This document shows positions 48,265 through 56,858 of a stretch of DNA of 64,000 nt, one piece after another. The notes below the pieces were generated by a model. That model was not told where the DNA came from and ran no database searches. It saw only the letters and a program-made list of their open reading frames with translations. The stretch is taken from assembly GCA_047967505.1 (NCBI GenBank), contig CM106538.1. One strand, written 5' to 3'. Source of the stretch: Dipteris shenzhenensis (lineage: Eukaryota; Polypodiophyta; Polypodiopsida; Gleicheniales). The position numbers were made by a program, and so were the translations under genes. Within the stretch, counting starts at the first letter, position 1. Each line of letters starts with the position of its first letter.

Positions 48265-51235
48265 TCAGCTCTGTAGGAGATAGGGGTAGTCCTGCACAAT
48301 GCTCTCAGGTTGCCAAGAATTCTCATCTTCCGTTATACCTTTCCATTTGATGAGGTATTCTGTGTAGGCTTTGTTCCTGAGTACATGATCTCTGAAGCCC
48401 TTGATTTGCTCTGGCACATAGATTATGTGGCCCTCTTCATCCATAGGAGGTAGCTCAGGAAGAACCTGGACATGTTGTCTGACATGTGGTTTCAGCAAGG
48501 ATACATGGAAAACATTATGGATCTTGGAGGTACTCGGTAGTTCCAACTGATATGCTACCTACCCAACTTTGCGGATGATTTTGTAGGGGCCATAATACCT
48601 GTGGGCAAGCTTTGTGTTGGTATTACCTTTCAGCGAGGAATATCGATTCTTATGGAGACGTAAATGCACATAATCCCCTTCTTCAAAAGATAAGTACCTC
48701 CTTTGTTCATCCGCATACTTCTTCTGCTTGGCTTGGGCATCCTGCATATTCCTCTTAGCCAACTGCAGAAGGGCATTCATACTCTCCAAATCATTCCTTG
48801 CTTGCTGATTTTTCACAGCCAAGTTTGCAACCCTAGAAGGCATTCCCACTTTGCATCCATACATAGCCTCGAATGGACTCATGCCAATAGAGAGGTGTTT
48901 GGTGCTGTTGTAGCAAAATTCAGCCAATGCTAACCATTTGTTCCAAGACTTCTGCGTGTCATGATAGTAATGCCTTAGATACTCCTCCAACCACTTGTTC
49001 ACCCTCTCTGATTGTCCATCCATCTGTGGATGATAAGCAGTACTAGGCGCAAGCAACTGCAGTGAATAACTCCTGCCAAAAGTGACCCATAAATTTAGCA
49101 TCCCTGTCACTGACAATCTCCTGAGGAAAACCATGGTGCTTGAACACATACTCAATGAATTGCCAGGCAACCTGTGAAGCGGAGTACCGAGTTTTAGTCG
49201 GTATGAAATGGGCCTGCTTAGTCATCCTGTCAACCACCACAAATATGCTATCCCAACCCTTATCTGTAAAAGGCAAGCCTGTAATGAAGTCCATGGCAAT
49301 GTGAGTCCATTTGCCTTCAGGAATGGGTAGCGGTTGCAGAAGGCCTGCGGGTAACCAGCTGTCCACTTTATTTTGTTGGCAGGGCAAACATTCACTGACA
49401 AACTTAACCACATCTCGCCACAAACCATCCCAAATAAAGCTCTCCTTGACTTTTTCATATGTTTTTGTGATACCCGTATGCCCTGACATAGGGGATGAGT
49501 GCATTTCCTGTAATACCATCAACCTGTACTTGGAGTCTGGCACAAGATAAATTCTGTCCTTGCACCATAACAGTTCGTTGCGGAGCTGAAATCGAACATG
49601 TCCTTGGCTGGACGGACTCTGTAACTCCACAAAAATAGGAGCTGCATCAGAATTTTGCATGTATTCCTCCTGAATCCCAAGTATCCACTCCTGATGAAGC
49701 ATGGAAATGGCAGACAGTTTGCATGACCACATCCTGGACAAGGCATCAGCAACCACATTCTCTTTCCCCTTTCTATATTCAATGTCAAAATCATAGGACT
49801 GAACTGCAGCCAGTGATCTCTTCTGCTTCATGGATAAATTAGGCTGCGTTAAGAAGTACTTGAGTGTCCTGTGATCCGTTTTGACCTTAATCTTGCTACT
49901 GTACATGTAGTGGTGCCATTTTGCAAAAGCATGCAAGATTGCCAGCATCTCTTGATCATAAACATGATAATTCATTTCTCTGGCATTAAGCTTCCTGCTC
50001 TCAAAAGCAATCACACCATGCTCTTGTTTTAGGACAGCCCCTAAACCTTTGCCACTGGCATCCGTCTCAATAATGAAAGACCGTGAGAAATCAAGGCACA
50101 CCAATACAGGTGCATTGCTAAGGGCATCCTTGAGGTTATCAAAGCTGAGTTGTGCTGCTTCTGACCATTGGAAGGCATCCTTTTTCAACAAATCAGTGAG
50201 AGGGGCAGCCCTTTTAGCGAAGTGCCTAATGAATCTCCTGTAAAAAGAAGCAAGACCCAAGAAACCTCTGAGTTGCGTGGTATTTTGTGGCTGCGGCCAC
50301 TCCTTAATGCATTTCACCTTAGCTGGGTCTACCCTGATTCTGTGCCTACTTACAACATGACCAAGATATTCAACCTCCTCTGCCATAAATGTGCACTTGC
50401 TGGCCTTGGCATAAAGCTGATGCATTCTCAAGATTTCTAGCACTTGTCGGACATGGTCAATGTGTTCCTGTGCATCCTTACTATAAATGAGAATGTCATC
50501 AAAAAATACCAGCACACATTTGAAAAGAAGGTGGTGTAAGATCTTGTTCATGAGTGCCTGGAATGTGGCTGGTGCATTAGTCAAACCAAAAGGCATCACC
50601 TTGAACTCATATAATCCTCTTTCTGTACGAAAGGCAGTCTTATGCTCATCACCCTCTTTCATCCTGATCACTTTCAGACCATGGTCTATCTCTGTAGCAA
50701 CTAATCCCAATCTTTGCAATGTTCTACAATTAATGAAACTGTGAGTGCTACCACTGTCTACCAATACATGGACAGATTTGCCATTAATCATTCCCTTCAA
50801 CCTGATTGTGTCAACACTTTTGGCACCCATCAAGGCATGTAGTGAGATGGTATACAGTGTAGACTGGGCATCCCAATAAATCTGTTCATCATCCATAGGA
50901 ACATTACCATTAGCATCACCTCTGACAGGAAAAGGCATTGTATGTTGATGCTCTAACACAGAGAGTGTTGGCTTACGGCCTTTCCTGCTACATGTAGGCT
51001 GAATATCAATCTCATGCATCACATGAGTGGTTTGCTCAATAGCCCCACCCGGATCAAAAGGAAAAACAGTCCCCTTTGTGGCATCTGTGTCAGGAGACTC
51101 ATCTACATCATGAACTCCTGTCAATTCCTCATGAGAGACATCATGGGGGTCTGCTACATCAGCCACTTCATCATCATCAGATAATTCAATTATCATGATG
51201 AGTTTGGCTGAGCTGACATTCTTCATTTTGCACAC
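48265..51235 (-). pseudogene. Chromovirus pol pseudogene
   Basis: Order on the minus strand: protease VHVLVDSGSTHSFINC (Asp-Ser-Gly at 50750-50758), partial RT with KVMPFGLTNAPATFQ and the catalytic FFDDILIYS (about 50480-50506), then RNase H (IIETDASGKGLGAVL, FESRKLNAREMNYHVYDQE, DALSR). The integrase follows, with an H-H-C-C finger (HSSPMSGHTG...CLPCQQNK), MDFITGLPFTDKGW, IVSDRDAKF, then after a frameshift near 49050 AYHPQMDGQSERVNK. The chromodomain reads YLIKWKGITEDENSWQPE near 48340. The N-terminal half of RT is missing: protease-proximal sequence joins RMKEGDEHKTAF at about 50665, in frame. There is one stop near 48556. Confidence 0.92.
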
Positions 51236-51237
51236 AT

Positions 51238-53021
51238 CTCAGTGCTCAGGTGTCCATTTCTCTCCACACCTAAAGCATAAATTTGCCTTCTTCCTGTTGT
51301 CCATTATGGCTCTGGAATGTTGTTTAACTTCTGATTTGCCAAAACCAGCACTGGGTTTGACACCTGTCTTTGCATCCATGGGCCTGTATGGCTTTGCATA
51401 TGGCATCTTACTTCTAGAAACCGTTGGATATCGTGGGAAGGAAGTAGCTGCTGGTTTTTTATCAATCCAATCAGCAGAATTTGTCTTCCTGTCAACATCA
51501 TAAGCAGTACCATAGAAGCTATTGACACATGCTTGTACTTGCCAGCATATTTTGGCTCAAACACCTCAGCAAGCTGGGCTGCTCGCTCAATGGTTAGAGG
51601 ATTGTGAGCTCTCACATCAGCAGCTAGAGAGGGATCTAAGCCTTGTATAAAACGCAGCAACTTCCCTTTCTCAGAAATATCCTGTACAAACAAAGAAAGT
51701 CTCCAAAGACGCTGCAAGTACTCCTGGACCGTACCTGTTTGTGACAGTGCATAGGATTCAACAAGGTACTGTTCAAGGATCAGGGCCGAGACGAAGGTCG
51801 TGACCATAAGCTCCTTGAACTGTTTCCAGGTGGTAGGCTTCTGAGGTGACTCTCGCATGTAACGCCACCATGTATGTGCATAATCCTGTAAATGCATGCC
51901 AGCAAAAATGATCCTCTCCTCATCATTCTTAGGGTAGAAGCGGAAGTAATCTTCAAGCTTTGTGAGCCACTCCTCCAACTCATTGGGAGTGCGAGTGTCA
52001 CCCTTAAACTTATGCACAGAGATTTTATCTTTCACATCTTTGGCTGCATTATTCCTATAGTGACTACTAGCATACTCACGCTTGAAGCTCACATACTGTG
52101 AAAAGGGCATCTCATTACGAACATCCTCAGGCAAAGCCCTATATGAACGTAAGGCATCTGAAAGCATATCATCCAGGTTTGCATGCTGCCCACTTCCAGC
52201 ATCATGTTGGTTAGGAGAACCACTCCCCTGATGCATAAAGTGCGTCTGACTGAAAGCATTACCTCCCTGATACGCAGGCTGAGTCTGACTGAATGTATTA
52301 ACAGGAGGTGTCATCGAAGCATGCAATCTCTGCTGAGTCTGCCTGCCATAAACATCTCGGTGGGTGGGTGGCATAGAAAAAGGTTGAGAAGAGGATTGAC
52401 CCCTCTCCCAACTGCCCTGTTCAACCCAACACCCAATCCAGGCATGCTCGCCGTTGGCAAAAATGTGCCAATGGGCTGGCCCAAAATGGACGGCTCAGCC
52501 AATGAAATATGCGAGCCAAATGGAGGCCTGGAATCAATAAGAGAAGTGCTCGGCGGCATGGGCAAGGCATCACCAAAATCAACATAATCCCCATGCTAGG
52601 GTGCATGCATAGAACCAACATCATAAGTGCGACGGCCATCAGCCATAAATCCCCTGTGTGGGTCAGGAAAATCACCCTGGCTATCCGACTGATCCCTGTG
52701 CTGGGGTGCGGGCTGCTTACCCTTATCGTGCATACTGATGGCGGTAGTGATCTGTTGCCCAAGGTTCTTACCTATCTGGGTGATAGCTGTATCGTGCATA
52801 GCCATAGCAGTGGTGAGCTGCTGCCCCAACTGCTGACCCATCTGCTGAAAAGCCCCCTGAAGCATCGAGGCCAATGCATCTAGAAATTGTGTGTCGGTAG
52901 GCATAGCAAAAACTGGCTGTGAAGGAGATGCACCCTCTGGGACTGGCATCTGCTCCTGCTGAGCAACATCGTCACCGTGCTGAGATGACTCATTCGACCG
53001 GGGTGCACGTTTGGGTGCCAT
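51238..53021 (-). pseudogene. Chromovirus gag pseudogene
   Basis: Opens MAPKRAPRSNESSQHGDD at 53021, followed by a Gln-rich region. There is a TAG near 52597, a frameshift near 52380, then a Retrotrans_gag domain (KFKGDTRTPNELEEWLTKLE, DYAHTWWRYM, TTWKQFKELMVTTF, VQEYLQRLWRLSLFVQDI). A zinc knuckle CFRCGEKWTPEH-DVC near 51250 carries a TGA between His and the last Cys. A longer start at 53030 adds three residues. Confidence 0.88.
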
Positions 53022-53221
53022 GAGTGACACGAGGAAAATGTGCCAAGTGTCAAAGGCTCGATGTAGAGGCTCGAGAGGTGTCAGTAAAGAGGCTCAAATG
53101 CAGTCGTTGAAGAGGTTCAAAGAAAGCTCGGTGAAGAGGCTGGAAATGGGGCTCAAAATGAGCCACGAAGGTGGCTTAGAAAGGCCCAGAATAGGGCTGT
53201 AGGAGTACCCTAAAAGAGGGC

Positions 53222-53400
53222 TCTTTTTTTTTTTTTTTTTTTGGAGCTTAGGACAACTAAGACACCTAGGGTAGTCTCAACTAAACCAAACTGACTAAAC
53301 CCAACCTTATCCAATCACTAACCTAACTAGACCTAAACTAACCTAACCAACCAAACCCAAGTAGCTAACCAACCCAACCTAAACCCCAACTAGCTGAACC
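53222..53400. repeat. T-run and AACC-rich low-complexity tract in chromovirus leader
   Basis: A ~20-base T run at about 53224-53243 is followed by about 120 bases built from AACC, AACCTA and AACCAA variants. This is irregular and not a canonical telomere array. Confidence 0.8.
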
Positions 53401-53925
53401 TTAGCAATTGCTAAGGTCTCCAGCGATGCAGCGCCGATGAAAGGCGACATCAACGGCACGGGCGGAGAAGGCACGAGCGTGACGTGGGCGCCAAGATGGT
53501 GACGGGTTGCAGGCACAATGCCAGGATGGTGACGGGCTTTGGCGACTGACGGGCTGAGGGCCTGAGCGACGGATGGGCAACAACGCCAGAGATGCAGGCT
53601 ATGGTGGCTGATGGGCTAAGGGAAGGAAAAACGGCGGGGCGACGATGGGGGAGTTGGAGTAGCGACGACGGGGAGCTGGAATACTACACAGACTGTTGAG
53701 GCTCAAACTTGCAACGCAGGCTACTGGACAGCAACGTAATCAGGCATGTCGTTGATGGCGCACGTCCGTGCTGTTGTTTGTTTGCTGGCAGCCCACGCTT
53801 GTTTCCTTGACGATTTCCTTGACGTAGCTTGGCCGACGACATGCTAGTAGTTCCCCTCAGCCTGAAGCACTGGCAAACCATGATTGATAGCAAGACTCAG
53901 TGAGGGTCAGGTGCCAAGAGCTTGG

Positions 53926-53937
53926 GCTCTGATACCA
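53926..53937 (-). other. Chromovirus primer-binding site, initiator tRNA-Met
   Basis: GCTCTGATACCA on the plus strand lies one base from the LTR at 53939; on the minus strand it is TGGTATCAGAGC. Confidence 0.92.
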
Positions 53938-53938
53938 A

Positions 53939-54251
53939 TGTAGAGAAGGGGGAAGGGGCAGATTTGGAGATGGGGAGAGAATAGCAAAAGGAAGGGAGGA
54001 GAAGAGAGGAGAAGGGGAAGGAGAAAGGAAGAGAGAGAAGGCTGAGGGAATAGAGAGAGGGAGAGAGAGAGAGTGTGAGCGTAGGCAGCAGGTAGCAGGA
54101 GGGAGAGTAGATAGGATTAGATGTCACATCAAAAAGTGCCTTACAATCCTATTGGGTTGACTTATATAGTCCCCCACAGTTCCCACATTTCCCCTACTAT
54201 TCTCCCATCTATTTCCCCCTTAAAATCCTTCTTTTTCCCACCTTCATTACA
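53939..54251 (-). repeat. 5' LTR of chromovirus
   Basis: 313 bases, nearly identical to 47872-48186. The TATA box is at plus positions 54162-54168. Confidence 0.95.
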
Positions 54252-54855
54252 AATGACCTTTATTTTCCTTCTCCAGGAGGGACAAATGGAAGAGGAGGCC
54301 TCGACCTCAAGCCCTGACCCTACCCCTGCCCTTTCCGATCCTCTTATTTCTGTAGTTGAGCCCAACATGTACAATGAAGAGCCCATAGATGAAGAAGCTG
54401 AGGAGCGGGAAGCTGCATTGGCCCTGGAAGTGCTCCAGCGACCTCCTGAACCCCATTCTACTTCTCAAATTCCATCCACCTTGGGCACCACCTCTGTTGA
54501 CCCCGCAATAATGATATGGTTTCTTGCTCCCCTTCTTGTCGATGGAGAACAATACCTCTTTCTCCATGACATAGAGGTTATGTTTGGTCTCCGGGAGGAT
54601 GAAGCTCTTGGTATCCTGTGTGGATATGAGGTGGACATGACTATACAAGAACCTGGGTTTTTGGAAGCATATGATTCAATAGAAGAGGTTCTTGCTTTAA
54701 CACTGGCCCAAATCAAAGATGTAGAGACATCAATCTACTCCAACCTACCTGATGTTCCAGAAGAAGCCTCCACATCTCACTGTAGATAGCAAGAGGCCTC
54801 TGGATCCATCCTCATTGACAAAGAGGAAGGGATTGAGCATGATGACTCCATAGTG

Positions 54856-54940
54856 GTAAGAAACTATGAGCTTTGAATTTCTTCTCTCTTGGTATACTTT
54901 TGCTTTAATGGAATTCTAATGTAATGTTGGACTGTTGCAG
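54856..54940 (+). other. Intron of left gene 2
   Basis: TAGTG/GTAAG at 54856 and TGTTGCAG/GAGG at 54940 bound an 85-base GT-AG intron with a T-rich 3' end. Confidence 0.65.
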
Positions 54941-55570
54941 GAGGCATTTGAGGTCGACCTATTCTCATCTCGGCAACACCTTGTTCGCAGTAGCTTCGGC
55001 CGAGATCACTCACTGGAACATTACCTTGGCCAAGCAAAAGGGTGCTTTGTGGTTATCCACAAAAAGTTTTCTCCACATGGCATTAGTGCAAGGCCTTGTC
55101 AAGAGTGATTGGTCATGCTGACATCAATCGCAATGCTGACAAGGTCATTTTGGTGAACCGCATGGCTGCCCTCAATGCCTTTGGAACCAATTTTCAAGGT
55201 ATGGCATTGATGGCAGCAGCCATGTCCCTGGTCAGTAACAACAATAGCAATGACTCTCTATCAACTAGGGTTAGAGCTAGGAGTGTATTTGGGAATTCAA
55301 AGCCCAATGTTCTTAGTGTTTTAGAGAAGAGAGAAAGGCTCTAAAGCCTTATTGTATAGAAATTTTATTTTATATGAATACAGCTATACTTTTTATAAGT
55401 GCCCCATTTTGTGTTCTTTTACAAAATTTATTTTATACTGTCATTATATTTTTTTACTTTAATTGTTGTTGGCATTAATATTTTCATTCACTATTCTGTT
55501 CAAAAGCATGTGATCAGATAAATATTTGCGCTATAATGGTCATTTCTGAGCAATCTAGTAAGAATCTCAT

Positions 55571-55900
55571 TGCGCAGCAGAAGGCAAATGTGTTCGGCAT
55601 CGCGCGGGGAGCCCAAAAATGGCAAAACCCGCTATGGCACGTATGGGGCCTGTTTGACCCATACGCGCCATAGAGGGTTTTGCCACATGTTCGGCATCGC
55701 GTGGGGAGCCCAAAAATGGCAAAACCCTCTATGGTGCGTATGGGGCCTGTTTGACTTAGGGAGCCCAAAAATGGCAAAACCCTCTATGGCGCGTATGGGG
55801 CCTGTTTGACTAAGTCAAACAGGCCCCATACGCACCATAGAGGGTTTTGCCATTTTTGGGCTCCTCGCGTGATGTCGAACACATTTTCCTTCTGCCGCGA
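55571..55900. repeat. Foldback element with ~90-bp arms and internal repeats
   Basis: Outer arms (55571-55660 and, inverted, 55810-55900) share GCAGAAGG-AAATGTGTTCG and GGAGCCCAAAAATGGCAAAA. Between them the block GGAGCCCAAAAATGGCAAAA...GGGGCCTGTTTGAC recurs twice more in direct orientation (about 55705 and 55759) and once as a short inverted piece (55659-55684). The inner 55760-55864 is a near-perfect 105-base palindrome. The right arm overlaps the end of the H3-mimic gene. Confidence 0.88.
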
Positions 55901-56578
55901 GGCGAAAAAACATCATTTGACCACTCAAATTCACATTGAACTTGCATAAATTGATGGAAAGCATCATGTAATATGTATAATAGGGTCTGCTTTGTCCTTG
56001 GTCTCTTTTCCTTTTCATGAGGCTGTGAGACAGTAGGCTGAGGCTCTTGCTCAGCTTGTACTAGAGGCTCCTCATATTTGATCATCTCGAGGCACAGAGG
56101 GTTGATGGTGCTCTTTCGTGCGGTCTGCTTGGCTGAAGGATTGGGGCCAAGGTTCATTATATCTGCGAGCCCGCCAAATACTTCCTCTTGTTGTGGCCCC
56201 TGTAATCTCTCCATCTCCTCTCTTTGCCTTTCTTGCTCCCCTTGTTGATCTAGATGCCCCACGCTAGGACCCCACGGAGAAGGGAGGGGCAGTTGATCAG
56301 GACTGACTGGACTATTTTGCCCCTCTCGGGAGACCTCTCTACTTCCACGATTAGTTGTGGAAGGACTGAGGGGAGCCCTCATCATGCTTAGATCCTTCAT
56401 CGTGCTGGGATTCCTCATGGCACTGAGATCCCTGGGATCTCCCATGAGAGTTGGATGGTGGGGACTCGTGTTGCTTGGACTCCTAGTGAGGAGACGTTTC
56501 TATGGCGTTGTGAGGAGGACAACGGGTAGCATCTAAACGGCATCCAGTGGGTCTAGCAGTTTGTTTAACTCGTGCCAT
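55810..56578 (-). pseudogene. H3-tail-mimic protein gene of the DNA transposon
   Basis: Starts at 56578 (minus) with MARVKQTARPTGCRLD. Histone H3 begins MARTKQTARKSTGG, so seven of the first eight post-Met residues match and the motif sits exactly at the N terminus. This frame stops at about 56484. The following frame (56445-55810) encodes a polar, Gln/Glu/Ser-rich protein with an internal KQTARKST (56107-56130), an exact match to H3 residues 4-11, and RTKQT at 55984-55998. C-terminally it reads LLYILHDAFHQFMQVQCEFE and ends in the foldback arm. One or more frameshifts separate the parts. The downstream location relative to the transposase-like gene suggests a separate second gene. Function is inferred only: an H3 mimic could engage chromatin readers or modifiers. 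Confidence 0.55.
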
Positions 56579-56858
56579 AGAAATGAGGGATTTTAGGGTT
56601 TTGAAGTGCTTTATATAGTCTTTTTTAAAGCACTTTAGGGTTTTTCTTTTAAATTAGGGTTTTTTGAGTGCACCTCCTCCCCCCCCAGTCTTTTGTCGCC
56701 AGTTCAGTAATACTTAATCTTCACCACCCTCCCTCCCAACCCACTCACCCCTCCACCCTGCCATGTTGCACATGCAATTCTGCAATTTTCAAACAAATTT
56801 GTGAATTTTGGAATCTATAATTGACTCAAAATAGTGTTAATTTTATTCATCAAACATT

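Larger units (their letters stand above)
47872..54251 (-). mobile_element. Ty3/Gypsy chromovirus with young LTRs
   Basis: Complete insertion with LTRs 47872-48186 and 53939-54251 and a perfect target duplication AATGA (47867-47871 and 54252-54256). Domains on the minus strand are gag, protease, a shortened RT, RNase H, integrase and a C-terminal chromodomain, which defines it as a chromovirus. By eye the LTRs differ by three substitutions and one 2-base gap, so the insertion is recent compared with its host transposon. Despite this, it carries a large RT deletion, a frameshift and several stops. Confidence 0.93.
47501..55344 (+). pseudogene. Left gene 2 of the DNA transposon, split by a chromovirus
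   Basis: The frame opens MDSARPSFHDFISRTPLIDR at 47501 and, with a stop near 47627 and a frame change after it, reads PRLVKHLDHF and ACGVIENTGNRFLSWE to 47871. The chromovirus sits there. Removing it and one AATGA copy restores one continuous frame, on to MTFIFLLQEGQMEEEA at about 54255 and an acidic region (NEEPIDEEAEEREAALALE), to 54781. A GT-AG intron (54856-54940) is followed by an exon ending about 55344, with SRVIGHADINRNADKV and LNAFGTNFQGMALMA, after a frameshift. Family unknown. The continuity across the insertion is strong evidence that the segment was coding before insertion. Confidence 0.55.

Noticed and set aside
53270-53400. Possible interstitial telomere repeat (AACCTA/CCTAAA-like)
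   Set aside because: Units are irregular and mostly AACC/AACCTA, not the plant TTTAGGG array; it lies in the chromovirus leader.
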